The translations under genes were made by a program, and so were the position numbers. DNA of 53,920 bases, from the NCBI GenBank assembly GCA_028280265.1, contig JANQMD010000015.1:1-53920 (forward strand), in the 5' to 3' direction. Positions within the stretch are counted from its first letter, which is position 1. Every line of letters starts with the position of its first letter. The stretch comes from Flavobacteriaceae bacterium (GTDB lineage: Bacteria; Bacteroidota; Bacteroidia; Flavobacteriales; Flavobacteriaceae). Below are positions 44,481-53,833 of the stretch, piece by piece. The notes below the pieces were generated by a model that saw only the letters and a program-made list of their open reading frames with translations, ran no database searches and had not been told where the DNA came from.

Positions 44481-45752
44481 TTAAAAATACTGTCCTATTC
44501 CAAAGACAAAACCTTGTGTGCCATTTTTTGTAATTCCATATCCGTAATCGATTCGAAAAATAGCATTGTATATTTTTCTATGAATAAATCGCAGTCCTAG
44601 TCCCGGGTATACGCGAATGTTTTCTCTATCGACCAAATCGCTTAAACTTCCTCCTGGATTTCTCCATGTTCCTGCATCGATAAATGTATTCATTTGAATG
44701 AGGAAGTCTTTCTTTTTATAGATACGATATCGATATTCTGTGTTGATGAGAAATACACCCGTCCCTCGGTCAATCAAGTTACCAACTCCTCGCATGTTTA
44801 AATTATTATCTACTGCAAAGGGTGCAAAAGGAGTATCTTCATTACTCGCAAAACCCACTCGCAAACGATTGGCCCAATTGCCTCTCTCACCTACTCTTTT
44901 GTAGTAGAGAAAATCATTCCAAAATATTCGAAAATTAGGAAGTATCTGACCTCTTCGTGCCCGCACATATTGAAAGTTAAACACGCTACGAAAACCCGAA
45001 ACAGTCTCATAGAAATAATCGAGTGCATTGTAATCGTAAATAAACTTTAATAGAGACTTGTCGACTTTCAATGTTTGGGGAACATTGGGACTTGTCGCTC
45101 CTGACTTGTATTGATAATCCTCTGTAAACAGGTTGATTCCAAATTCGATTCGGTTTCGAAAATCGAATTGATACAATCCTAACAACTCATAAGACGTATT
45201 TCGATATCGATAATCTGCCGTTGTATTGTTAAAAAATACGGGTTCTTGAGTAACCAAATCTTGGTACGTAAAGGACAAACCTAATTTTCTACTAAACAAA
45301 AAAGGAGCGCGAATGTTAAATGCATGAGAATCGTAAATATCCTTCTGATAAAATCCGCCCACATTGATTGATTGTCCCAGGAAATTAAACTCATTTGCTC
45401 CTATCCTGTAAGCAAATTCATCGTTGTTTGTGGTGTAAAAATTTGCAAAAGGAATGATCGTAAAATTCTCTTCTACATTGATAAAAACATTGTAAAAATT
45501 CTCGTGAGATTTGAAAACTTGAAAATATGCATGAGAAATAGCAGGAAGTCTTTTCAATCTCGCAATATCTTTTTTCAATTTAATTGAATCTAAGACTTGA
45601 CCAGACTTTGATGTTAATATTTTCTTTATAAACCAGGGCTTCGTTTTTTTTGCTCCTCGAACTTTAATATCATATATGATTTGCTCTTGTGCATCTACCT
45701 GCAAAAAAAAGAAAGAAAAAAAAGAAAGAAAAAGGACAACTTTCCGAATCAT
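44481..45752 (-). CDS. Omp85/BamA-like outer-membrane protein with one POTRA domain
   Basis: A 423-residue exported protein with signal peptide ending VDAQ. A single POTRA-like domain (IIYDIKVRGAKKTKPWFIKKIL, about 24-100) precedes a beta-barrel of alternating strands ending in GQYF, with aromatic C-terminus as in outer-membrane barrels. It is shorter than BamA (five POTRA domains) or TamA, and resembles the compact BamA/TamA relatives found in Bacteroidota. Likely moves or inserts a specific partner. The start overlaps the upstream lipoprotein stop by 4 bases. Confidence 0.88.
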   Translation of the reverse strand: MIRKVVLFLSFFSFFFLQVDAQEQIIYDIKVRGAKKTKPWFIKKILTSKSGQVLDSIKLKKDIARLKRLPAISHAYFQVFKSHENFYNVFINVEENFTIIPFANFYTTNNDEFAYRIGANEFNFLGQSINVGGFYQKDIYDSHAFNIRAPFLFSRKLGLSFTYQDLVTQEPVFFNNTTADYRYRNTSYELLGLYQFDFRNRIEFGINLFTEDYQYKSGATSPNVPQTLKVDKSLLKFIYDYNALDYFYETVSGFRSVFNFQYVRARRGQILPNFRIFWNDFLYYKRVGERGNWANRLRVGFASNEDTPFAPFAVDNNLNMRGVGNLIDRGTGVFLINTEYRYRIYKKKDFLIQMNTFIDAGTWRNPGGSLSDLVDRENIRVYPGLGLRFIHRKIYNAIFRIDYGYGITKNGTQGFVFGIGQYF

Positions 45753-46480
45753 TGAGCAACAAATGGTTTTTCAATGACCAAGTTAACCCAATTATCTATA
45801 CTAACGCCCATTAAAGTAAAATTATATGATTCGCCTCGAAGTAAATTCTCTGGAGTACTCCTATTGATGTGTAAAACCACATTATTGAGATTGTAATACT
45901 GGAACTGCTTTTCTACGGTATAAGTTCCTGAGATCAGTTGATTACTTGCATTGGAAATCACTTGAAAATAAATAACGTTTTCGAGTACAATCCCATCTTG
46001 CCAAGAAAAAGCAGGCATTAAAGATTGTGGAAAATCAATCGATACATTCGTTGAGTATTCTGTAGGTTTTGTTACTTGTTTTAACCGAATGGGATTGGAC
46101 TTGTGAAATTTCCCATCAGTTTCGTAGGTTACAATGCAGAATACTTCATCATTACTTTGTCTAAGAAACTTCCCTAAATATCCACCAAAAACTTGCTCTG
46201 AAGGCAGCTGAACTTTTTCGTAGTTCGAAAAGTTATTGGGGTCTACATTTGTGTTTTTTGTTTCAAAATATTGAATGCTTCTAGCACCAGATATCGGATA
46301 ATAGAAGACATCTACCGAATTGCTGGTTTTAGAACTGGCTGCACAGGCGATCACCTCATCTAATTGCAATTCCACTGACTTCAAAGCAATTAAACTTGCC
46401 AAATTTGTAGGATCTTCTATGCTCTCTTTTGAACATCCGTAAAGTAAAAACCCTAAAACAAGTATTCCTATAAAACGCAT
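45749..46480 (-). CDS. Lipoprotein of unknown function, coupled to the Omp85-like gene
   Basis: A 243-residue lipoprotein with signal MRFIGILVLGFLLYGC. ATG at 46480 is chosen over a TTG at 46504 because it opens the signal. The rest is beta-rich without a domain I know, somewhat like DUF4249-type surface lipoproteins, though I see no decisive motif. Its stop overlaps the ATG of the Omp85-like gene by four bases, so the two are made together. It may be a periplasmic partner or client of that barrel, which is inference. Confidence 0.8.
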   Translation of the reverse strand: MRFIGILVLGFLLYGCSKESIEDPTNLASLIALKSVELQLDEVIACAASSKTSNSVDVFYYPISGARSIQYFETKNTNVDPNNFSNYEKVQLPSEQVFGGYLGKFLRQSNDEVFCIVTYETDGKFHKSNPIRLKQVTKPTEYSTNVSIDFPQSLMPAFSWQDGIVLENVIYFQVISNASNQLISGTYTVEKQFQYYNLNNVVLHINRSTPENLLRGESYNFTLMGVSIDNWVNLVIEKPFVAQ

Positions 46481-46520
46481 TCTTTTATGATTCTTTTTCA
46501 GCAATCAAATCAGAATCGTT

Positions 46521-47354
46521 CTATATTTTTACAGTTAAAATAGGTAGCGAAGCATGATTTGCCACATCTTCAGAAACACTTCCTTTGAAGATATGTGAGA
46601 ATCCTTTTCTTGCATGTGTACTCAACGCAACCATTTCTGCATTGATTGAATTTGCAAAATGAAAAATCCCTTGCTCAACCGTTTTGTCGCAAACAAAGTT
46701 AACTTCTTTCAATTTTTCTGAATTTGAATCTGCAACCTGTAAAAATGTACTTGCTAGTTCCTCCATTTCTTCTGTGGTTTTGAACTCATTATAAGGTGTA
46801 TTCACATATAGCAAATGTAGTCTCCCTTGCAATTCTTCAACCAAGCTTTTAATGCGGATATATGCTCCGACAGATTCCTTAGAAAAATCTGTAGCATAAA
46901 CGACATTATTGAAGTTATCGTTTCCTAATCCATTCTTAATCACCAAAACGGGAACCTTCGAAAATCGGATCACCTTCTCAGTATTGGAGCCTACAAAGAG
47001 TTCTTTCATTCCAGAGGCTCCATGAGAACCCATCACAATCATATCTGCATTTTCTTCTTCTACGACTTCATTTATTTCACTAAAAACCTTGTGATATTTG
47101 ATCAATGGAACGACTTTAATATCTTTTAAATAGTCTCTTTTTAAAAAAAACTCAAATTTCTTCTTTGCAAACTGAAAAAGAAAGGCAGCACGCTCTTGTA
47201 AATACGATTGACTTTCATTGAAAGTACTCGTTTGAAGATCGAGCATGTGAAGAGCAATAATCCTCCCATTGGTTTTCTTTATAATGGAGCTAGCTGCTTT
47301 TAAAGCATATTCTGAATACTCAGAAAAATCTACAGGTACGACGATGGTGTTCAT
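46521..47354 (-). CDS. Universal stress protein with two UspA domains
   Basis: A 277-residue tandem UspA protein. First domain starts MNTIVVPVDFSEYSEYALKA and ends VMGSHGASGMKELFVGSNTE. Second domain ends VALSTHARKGFSHIFKGSVSEDVA. The GSxG/GS-type ATP-binding stretches suggest nucleotide binding. The ATG at 47354 is used instead of the one at 47396: it places the first beta strand at residue 1, and a full -7 box lies at 47379-47386, downstream of the alternative ATG. Confidence 0.93.
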   Translation of the reverse strand: MNTIVVPVDFSEYSEYALKAASSIIKKTNGRIIALHMLDLQTSTFNESQSYLQERAAFLFQFAKKKFEFFLKRDYLKDIKVVPLIKYHKVFSEINEVVEEENADMIVMGSHGASGMKELFVGSNTEKVIRFSKVPVLVIKNGLGNDNFNNVVYATDFSKESVGAYIRIKSLVEELQGRLHLLYVNTPYNEFKTTEEMEELASTFLQVADSNSEKLKEVNFVCDKTVEQGIFHFANSINAEMVALSTHARKGFSHIFKGSVSEDVANHASLPILTVKI

Positions 47355-47378
47355 GGTTTCTCTTTTGAAATTATATTT

Positions 47379-47386
47379 CAAATGTA
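47379..47386 (-). promoter_or_regulatory. -7 box of the universal stress protein gene
   Basis: Minus-strand TACATTTG, full match to TAnnTTTG, 24 bases upstream of the ATG at 47354. Its position rules against the ATG at 47396. Confidence 0.55.
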
Positions 47387-47477
47387 CCTTAGACATTTCA
47401 CGATTTTCATAACATTTATCATGTTTTGAGAACTATTTATGCACTATATTTAAAGCTAGCATTCATAAAAAAATGAA

Positions 47478-48071
47478 ATGGGAAGAATAATAGCAATATT
47501 TGGGATTTTATTTAGTCTAACGGCATTTTCGCAAACAGAAGATAAAGAGTGGGCAGAACCTAATACAATCTCGACAGAATTATATGAATTTGAGGTTCCT
47601 AAGGCTTGGCGGAATTATGGAAAAATGATGCGTGGTAAAAAAGGACCTGAACAATTTTTTGAAGCAAGCGGAAAAGGACTTCCTATTAGCTTTAATGGGG
47701 GGCCAGTTAAAATATCTATTTTTCTTGTAAAGCTTGAAAAAGCCGAAAGTTTAAAAGATGCTAAAGAAAGTACAATTAATGGTTATTTTGAAAACCCCGA
47801 TAGAATTTTTGAAAAGAAAAATAATTATTCAGAACAGAATTATACACTTTCAGACAAGAGTAAAGGAATTATTTTAAATACTCGTTTTTATAGGACTTCA
47901 AAAGGATTAAACCAAAGTCGTTATGACCTGATAACTTATTCTGAAAAGCATAAGACAGCATATATGTTTACAGTTTCTATTCAATATATTGATAAAACTT
48001 ATGCTTTTGAAGAGGAGAATAATCTAATGGATTATGCGAAAAAACTATATGGAAAATTTAAATGGAAATAA
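47478..48071 (+). CDS. Small exported protein of unknown function
   Basis: A 197-residue protein with signal peptide MGRIIAIFGILFSLTAFSQ. The mature part is mixed alpha/beta and rich in Lys, Glu and Tyr; I recognise no domain. It stands alone on the plus strand between divergent and convergent minus-strand genes. The predicted shape (YEFEVPKAWRNYG, then long strands and RFYRTSKG) is somewhat reminiscent of PsbP/MOG1-like small secreted proteins, but that is only a guess. Confidence 0.75.
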   Translation: MGRIIAIFGILFSLTAFSQTEDKEWAEPNTISTELYEFEVPKAWRNYGKMMRGKKGPEQFFEASGKGLPISFNGGPVKISIFLVKLEKAESLKDAKESTINGYFENPDRIFEKKNNYSEQNYTLSDKSKGIILNTRFYRTSKGLNQSRYDLITYSEKHKTAYMFTVSIQYIDKTYAFEEENNLMDYAKKLYGKFKWK

Positions 48072-48232
48072 ATAACGAAATGTCAACAATGACCACAATT
48101 TATTGCTAGTAATAAAAAAGAAGTCCTAACTTTAAAACATAAACACAGAGCAAACGGCTTATTTCTATTACGCCTTTTTCAGCATAACTTGCTACGGAGT
48201 TTAGAGTCGCAACGAAGTCATAGCCTGGACGG
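48072..48232. other. Intergenic region with decayed repeat text
   Basis: A 161-base gap between convergent genes. A partial GCTA...TAGC palindrome (TTGCTACGGAGTTTAGAGTCGCAA and on) is visible, resembling worn copies of dispersed intergenic repeats. No terminator is clear. Confidence 0.35.
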
Positions 48233-49225
48233 TTAACGCTTCCCGTAAAGTTCTTGAAGTAATTTTTCTGCAGGTTTGTTTTGTGGGGTAAATCGGTTGT
48301 TGTTCTCACCTCCTACTCTTGAGTGCTGTAAAAACCATTTCCAAACAAAACCTCCTGCAAACCATTCTTCTTTCCAAAATTGATTGTAAATAGCTTGAAG
48401 TCCATTGTATTGAGCTCTTAAATTCACTGATTTTTCAATTCTCTTAGAATCCCATGGTTCCTTACCTGTATAGTCTACACTTCTGTAGCCAAACTCTGTA
48501 AACAAAACTGGTTTTTGAAATGTACTACTTACTTTTTCAATTTCCTTTTTATGGATTTGCCATCCCAACTCTAACTCTTGAATTGAGGGCGACTTTGCCT
48601 CTGATAATGGAAAATAAGCATCTACTCCAATATAATCTAGCTGATTCCAAAAAGTGACTCGTTTAAACTCATCCCAATTAGATGCATAGGTTAGTTTTCC
48701 TTGGTACACTTTTCTGATTTTCTGAATTAACTGACTCCAAAACTCAGGTCTTTGACTCACAAACAATTCCAATTCAGTTCCCAAACAAAAAATATCGACA
48801 CCTAGTTTTTGAGCTGTCTTGGCATATAGAAGAATAAATGACTCATAAGAGTTTTCTAGCTTCCTCCAATTCTCTTCCGAGTCCATGGTTATTTTCCCTG
48901 TGTACATGCCTTTCCAGACCCAAATTTGGGGTTTCAGCATTATTTTAACATTCGCTTTTTCGAACTCTTTGGCATATTGTAAAATTCCTTTTTCTCGTTC
49001 TCCAAACCATTGTCTGGGTTGGTTAAACCATATCTCAGGGGAAGAAAGATCTCTAATAAATCCAAAAGGCATTAAAGCAACATAGTTGGCATTGACATTT
49101 TTAACAGGCTGTACATGCGCTACAGAAATGCTATCCCCAGAAGCGACAAAGCTGACTCCATTAATTTTTTGTCCAAAGACACTAACAGCTATGCATGAAA
49201 ATAGAAAACAAAAAAAGAGCTTCAT
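48233..49225 (-). CDS. GH113-like secreted glycoside hydrolase
   Basis: A 330-residue exported TIM-barrel protein with signal peptide MKLFFCFLFSCIAVSVFGQ. The pattern fits family GH113: MLKPQIWVWKG around residue 96, the acid/base glutamate in GTELE (Glu151), GVDAYFPLS (200-208) and the nucleophile glutamate in LFTEFGYRS (Glu244), with a late FVWKWF. Characterised GH113 enzymes cleave beta-mannan. No polysaccharide-utilisation (SusC/SusD) genes are nearby, so it may act on an endogenous or general glycan. Confidence 0.85.
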   Translation of the reverse strand: MKLFFCFLFSCIAVSVFGQKINGVSFVASGDSISVAHVQPVKNVNANYVALMPFGFIRDLSSPEIWFNQPRQWFGEREKGILQYAKEFEKANVKIMLKPQIWVWKGMYTGKITMDSEENWRKLENSYESFILLYAKTAQKLGVDIFCLGTELELFVSQRPEFWSQLIQKIRKVYQGKLTYASNWDEFKRVTFWNQLDYIGVDAYFPLSEAKSPSIQELELGWQIHKKEIEKVSSTFQKPVLFTEFGYRSVDYTGKEPWDSKRIEKSVNLRAQYNGLQAIYNQFWKEEWFAGGFVWKWFLQHSRVGGENNNRFTPQNKPAEKLLQELYGKR

Positions 49226-49271
49226 TGTTTGATCAATAAAGCCCTAAAATAACTCATTTTGATTTTGTTCT

Positions 49272-50171
49272 CTAAAACAAAGCTCTTAAACCAATGTTAA
49301 ATGTTTGCCCTAAACCTGTGTCTTTTCCACGTACAAAGTTTGAATATAGGAATTCAATATTCAATTCTTTTGTTAATTGGTATTTGGCTCCTCCACCTAA
49401 AATGGTAGCATTCTGACTAAAGTCGTTTTGACCTAAGTCATTCCCTCCAAATGAAATCAATTGGAGATGTTGAACAAAACCAAGAACTGTAAATTTAGAG
49501 CTTGGAAAATAGCTTAGAAACGCACCAGGAGTCAATCGTAAACTATTGTATGCAAAACTACTTTGCTCCCCAAAATTATATTCTGTATTTAATTCAGTAA
49601 ACAATTGCCAATCTCCACTTGGGAAATTATAGTCATAGAAAAAACGGTTCTGTAAGATATATCCGTCCTGATCTAGAAATACACCATTTTCTGTTTCATT
49701 ATCAATTAAAGGGATGTGGAATGCTGTCTGAACCGTAAAATTTCCCACGCTTTTAATCGGGTTAAATTTGATGGCAGGAGCAAAAGAGGTCAACCCCGAG
49801 CGAGAAACTCCTCGTCTACCACTAAAAGAGAAAACATCAAAAGCATTTCCGCCTCCCACAACATTAGATCTGAACTCTAGTAAGAGTCCAATGTTCACAC
49901 GTCTATTGTCTGAGATTCCTGTAAAAATATCTAAGGAAGAAGTGAAAAAGCTATTTCTTGGGATGGTTCTTTTGGTGCCATTCGGTCCAAACAAGTCTTT
50001 TGTTTCTGTATATAAGTTATTAAACCACTTGATATCCCACTGCCCTTTCTTTAAAAGAATGGATGGAGTATAGGCTTGGATGACACTTTTTGTCGTATCA
50101 TCGTCATCTCCTTCTTGAGAGAACCCTTGAAAACCGATGAATAATGCAAGAGCTAAAATTATTTTTTTCAT
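49272..50171 (-). CDS. Outer-membrane beta-barrel protein
   Basis: A 299-residue exported protein with signal peptide MKKIILALALFIGFQGFSQ. A short acidic stretch (EGDDDDTT) follows, then alternating beta strands with aromatic girdles, ending in LRALF, an outer-membrane-type C-terminal phenylalanine. I do not recognise a transporter or porin family. It lies 46 bases upstream of the GH113-like gene on the same strand, so the two may form a transcript and act on the same substrate. Confidence 0.8.
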   Translation of the reverse strand: MKKIILALALFIGFQGFSQEGDDDDTTKSVIQAYTPSILLKKGQWDIKWFNNLYTETKDLFGPNGTKRTIPRNSFFTSSLDIFTGISDNRRVNIGLLLEFRSNVVGGGNAFDVFSFSGRRGVSRSGLTSFAPAIKFNPIKSVGNFTVQTAFHIPLIDNETENGVFLDQDGYILQNRFFYDYNFPSGDWQLFTELNTEYNFGEQSSFAYNSLRLTPGAFLSYFPSSKFTVLGFVQHLQLISFGGNDLGQNDFSQNATILGGGAKYQLTKELNIEFLYSNFVRGKDTGLGQTFNIGLRALF

Positions 50172-50339
50172 GATATATGTAAACTTTATATAATTTGTTT
50201 TTCAGTTGATAAATCTTCGAATACGTCGACTACAAACATAATTACTTACCCATTTTCTTTATTTATACTCATTCTAAATTAAAAAATGGTTTAAGAAAAA
50301 TCAATTAACTTCGACAGATACCACAACAACTGAAAACTT

Positions 50340-51713
50340 ATGGAGCACATTGTTATTATTGGGAATGGAATTTCTGGAGTGACGCTCGCGAGGCATATTC
50401 GTAAAAACTCTGACAAAGAAATCACCATTGTTTCCGCAGAAACAGATTACTTTTTTTCTAGAACAGCTCTTATGTATGTTTACATGGGACACATGAAATT
50501 TGAACACACACAGCCTTATGAATCTTGGTTTTGGAAAAAGAACAGAATCAACCTTAAAAAAGGATACGTTCAACAAGTTGATCCTAAAAAGAAACAATTA
50601 GTTTTCTCTAATAATGAAACTTTGTCTTATGACAAATTGGTCCTAGCTACGGGTTCAAAACCCAACAAATTTGGATGGCCCGGACAAGACCTGAAAGGGG
50701 TTATGGGACTGTATCACAAGCAAGATTTAGAAAATTTAGAAAAGCATGCTCCAAATAACAAAGTATGTAAAAGAGCCGTGATTGTTGGTGGGGGTTTGAT
50801 TGGAATTGAATTAGCAGAAATGCTACACTCGAGAAACATCCCTGTGACATTTCTGGTAAGAGAAACGAGCTTTTGGAATGGTGTGCTGCCAGCTGGAGAA
50901 AGTGAAATGATCAACGAGCACATCAAAGAAAATCACATTGATTTACGCTTGAGCACCAACTTAAAAGAAATTGTATCGGATGAAAATGGTCGTGTAAAGT
51001 CTGTGATCATTGAAGAAACTGGAGAAGAGATTCCTTGTGACGTGGTTGGATTAACAGCAGGTGTTTCTCCCAATATTGACTTTATCAAAAACTCTGAAAC
51101 TAGTGCTGAGCCTAGTCGAAGCATTGAAACCAACAGAGGAATCTTAGTCAATCGCTTTTTAGAAACAAACATTAAAGATGTATATGCCATTGGCGATTGT
51201 GCCGAGCAAAGAGAAGCCATTGGAAATCGAAGACCTATCGAGGCCGTTTGGTACACAGGTAGGATGATGGGTGAAACCTTAGCACAAACGCTCTGTGGAA
51301 ATCGTGTCGAATACAAACCAGGTCACTGGTTTAACTCAGCCAAGTTTATAGACATTGAATACCAAACCTATGGATGGGTGTTTAGTGAACGAAGTAAAAA
51401 AGATACTGAACTTCACTTTCATTGGAGGCATCCAAAGGAAAACATATGCATCACTGTCGCTTATGACAAAGACACCAATAAATTTTTAGGAATCAATACG
51501 TTTGGCATTCGAATGCGTCATAAAATTTTTGATCGCTGGCTAACTGAAGAGAGAGATGTCAATCACGTAATGGAATATTTGGCTGATGCTAATTTTGATC
51601 CTGAGTTTTACAGAGCTTATGAAAAAGAAATCATCACAAAATTCAATCAAGAAAACAACACAAACATTCAACCCAGAAAGAAAAGCTGGAAACGAATTTT
51701 CGCAAAAGCATAA
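50340..51713 (+). CDS. NAD(P)/FAD-dependent oxidoreductase
   Basis: A 457-residue pyridine-nucleotide-disulfide-family flavoprotein without the CxxxxC redox pair. The FAD loop GNGISG is at residues 8-13, the NAD(P) loop GGGLIG at 150-155 and the second FAD motif VYAIGDCAE at 281-289. A roughly 100-residue C-terminal extension includes the late motif DIEYQTYGWVF. The next gene, a membrane iron-sulfur protein, starts 6 bases after, so this is the likely soluble dehydrogenase subunit of a membrane electron-transfer unit. Substrate unknown. Confidence 0.9.
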   Translation: MEHIVIIGNGISGVTLARHIRKNSDKEITIVSAETDYFFSRTALMYVYMGHMKFEHTQPYESWFWKKNRINLKKGYVQQVDPKKKQLVFSNNETLSYDKLVLATGSKPNKFGWPGQDLKGVMGLYHKQDLENLEKHAPNNKVCKRAVIVGGGLIGIELAEMLHSRNIPVTFLVRETSFWNGVLPAGESEMINEHIKENHIDLRLSTNLKEIVSDENGRVKSVIIEETGEEIPCDVVGLTAGVSPNIDFIKNSETSAEPSRSIETNRGILVNRFLETNIKDVYAIGDCAEQREAIGNRRPIEAVWYTGRMMGETLAQTLCGNRVEYKPGHWFNSAKFIDIEYQTYGWVFSERSKKDTELHFHWRHPKENICITVAYDKDTNKFLGINTFGIRMRHKIFDRWLTEERDVNHVMEYLADANFDPEFYRAYEKEIITKFNQENNTNIQPRKKSWKRIFAKA

Positions 51714-51719
51714 AGAGAT

Positions 51720-53342
51720 ATGAAAGCAATTAAAAACATAGGACTGATCATATTTCTTACAGGATTGTCCATTTTTACAGGAACTATTTTTACAGGTTCT
51801 TTTAGCTTAACTACTTCCGAAGTAGAGGCTTTTATTCAAGAAAAAGGATATAAGAGTGACGTGATTCGTAAAGAGCTGATCAAAGCTGCGGCTTCAGAAA
51901 AAGAATTAAATATTTTCGATTTTTCCAGTCGTGTGAGAGCTGCCTATCAAGCTTCTAACGATCATTATGACGCGTTGATTGCCAGGTACGATGCTGAGAA
52001 AAACTGGGATAAAAAAGGAGAGCAATACCAATATAAAATATACGGAAAACCACATACCTTAAGTTACGAGCTTGCCAAGAAAGCAGGGAAGGGCTACGTG
52101 AAGGACAATGCGGGAATGTTTTGGTGGTTGACTTTTGGTTTGGGGATCATTGGCGCTTTGTTATTTATACTACCCAACTTTGTATTATTAGGTCCAGCAG
52201 GTATTAAAAACAATGGCATTTATTTAGAATCAGCGACCAATCGTGGCTGGATCGCATGGCTTGTTCTCATTTATCTGGTTTCATTCTACTTGGTCCTGTA
52301 TTTTATGGCAGACTATGTGGTGAATTGGACTTACATTTTAGATCCTATTAGCGAGTTCTTAAACGGAGGACAAGCTTCCCAATGGTTTGTATATGGCTTC
52401 TTGTATTGTGTCATTATGATTGTAATGGCAGCACGAATGTACATCAAATACCGTCACAATAAATATCAGGTAGTACGAACAACTTCTGTGCTGTTTTTTC
52501 AGATTGTTTTTGCTTTCTTAATTCCTGAAATCATGGCTAGCCTTGGAGCTCCTGGATATGATTTTAAAAATGCATTTCCTCTCGATTACGATTTCTTTTT
52601 TGAGTGGAACTTGGATAGTTTGAGTCAAAGTGGCGCCATTGGAATTTTCATCTTGGTCTGGGGTATGATTTTAACTTTAATCATTGTACCTGTAATGGTA
52701 TATTTCTTTGGAAAGAGATGGTACTGCTCTTGGGTTTGTGGATGTGGTGGTTTGGCTGAAACATTAGGAGATCCATATAGACAGCACTCAGACAAAAGTT
52801 TGAAAGCATGGAAATTGGAAAGGTGGTTGATTCATTCTGTATTGGTCTTTTCATTGGTTATGACAATAGTTACCCTCTATTGTTACTTCAGTGGTGCACA
52901 GTCATTTTTAGGGATCAACTCGCAATGGATTAAAGACACCTATAGCTTCTTAATTGGCGCTTGGTTTGCTGGTGTGATTGGAACTGGGTTCTATCCCATT
53001 TTTGGAAACAGAGTATGGTGTCGATTTGGATGTCCTTTGGCAGCGTATCTAGGACTCGTTCAACGCTTCAAATCTAGATTTAGAATTACGACCAACGGAG
53101 GTCAGTGTATCTCGTGTGGAAATTGCTCTACTTATTGTGAGCAAGGGATTGATGTAAGGGCCTATGCTCAAAAAGGAGAAAACATTGTTCGATCGAGTTG
53201 TGTGGGATGTGGGATTTGTTCTGCTGTTTGCCCTAGAGGAGTTTTGAAATTAGAAAATGGTCCAGAACAAGGTAGAATCAACCCAACAGAAATCTTGTTA
53301 GGAAATGATGTAGATCTCATGAAATTGGTAAATCAAAAATAA
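51720..53342 (+). CDS. NapH/NosR/CcoG-like membrane [4Fe-4S] protein
   Basis: A 540-residue protein with about six or seven membrane helices. It carries two CxxxC motifs facing the membrane, CSWVC (336-340) and CRFGCP (434-439), as in NapH and NosR. Two ferredoxin-type clusters follow: C463-C466-C469-C473 and C494-C497-C500-C504. The N-terminal 130 residues, after the first helix, form a helical periplasmic-type domain that I do not recognise. It should pass electrons across the inner membrane. No nap, nos or cco genes are in the window. Its stop shares one base with the next start. Confidence 0.88.
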   Translation: MKAIKNIGLIIFLTGLSIFTGTIFTGSFSLTTSEVEAFIQEKGYKSDVIRKELIKAAASEKELNIFDFSSRVRAAYQASNDHYDALIARYDAEKNWDKKGEQYQYKIYGKPHTLSYELAKKAGKGYVKDNAGMFWWLTFGLGIIGALLFILPNFVLLGPAGIKNNGIYLESATNRGWIAWLVLIYLVSFYLVLYFMADYVVNWTYILDPISEFLNGGQASQWFVYGFLYCVIMIVMAARMYIKYRHNKYQVVRTTSVLFFQIVFAFLIPEIMASLGAPGYDFKNAFPLDYDFFFEWNLDSLSQSGAIGIFILVWGMILTLIIVPVMVYFFGKRWYCSWVCGCGGLAETLGDPYRQHSDKSLKAWKLERWLIHSVLVFSLVMTIVTLYCYFSGAQSFLGINSQWIKDTYSFLIGAWFAGVIGTGFYPIFGNRVWCRFGCPLAAYLGLVQRFKSRFRITTNGGQCISCGNCSTYCEQGIDVRAYAQKGENIVRSSCVGCGICSAVCPRGVLKLENGPEQGRINPTEILLGNDVDLMKLVNQK

Positions 53343-53830
53343 TGCTTCGTTCTTGTTTCTTTAGTTTTCTGTTTTGCCTTATCACCTTGAACTCTTTTTG
53401 TCAAAAAAAGACGTATCACAAGGAGTATTACAAGGATGGTATCCTCAAGGAAGAGGGTTGGATGAAGGGAACAAAGAAAACAGGTTATTGGAAGTTCTAC
53501 TACAAAAATGGCCAAGTCAAAAAACAAGGACATTTTAAGAACAACTTAGAAACAAAATATTGGTACTTTTATGCCGAAAATTCTTTGAAATTGATGGAAG
53601 GTCATTTCAAAGAGGGAAAGAAAAACAAATGGTGGTTGTTTTATGACAAAGCGGGAAACGTGAACCACAAATGTCAATTGAAAAACAATCAAAAGAACGG
53701 ATACTGCTTGATGTATAAGAAGAAGAAATTGATACGAGCAGAGAAATATCATCAAGGAAAAAAAATAAAAGAATGGACAGATTTTAAATCTTTTAAAAAG
53801 GAGAATGATCTGTCTGATCTGAGACAATAA
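53342..53830 (+). CDS. Exported MORN/YwqK-like repeat protein
   Basis: A 162-residue protein with signal peptide MLRSCFFSFLFCLITLNSFC. About five MORN-like units follow: YKDGILKEEGWMKGTKKTGYW, YKNGQVKKQGHFKNNLETKYW, ENSLKLMEGHFKEGKKNKWW, AGNVNHKCQLKNNQKNGY and KKLIRAEKYHQGKKIKEW. These resemble YwqK-type repeat proteins, which are sometimes labelled antitoxins without proof. It overlaps the iron-sulfur gene by one base (TAATG), so it is a third member of that operon; its role there is unknown. Confidence 0.85.
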   Translation: MLRSCFFSFLFCLITLNSFCQKKTYHKEYYKDGILKEEGWMKGTKKTGYWKFYYKNGQVKKQGHFKNNLETKYWYFYAENSLKLMEGHFKEGKKNKWWLFYDKAGNVNHKCQLKNNQKNGYCLMYKKKKLIRAEKYHQGKKIKEWTDFKSFKKENDLSDLRQ

Positions 53831-53833
53831 TGT

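Noticed and set aside
53342..53830. YwqK-like protein as an antitoxin of a toxin-antitoxin pair
   Set aside because: No small toxin gene is adjacent; it has a signal peptide and overlaps an iron-sulfur gene, so the antitoxin label has no support here.
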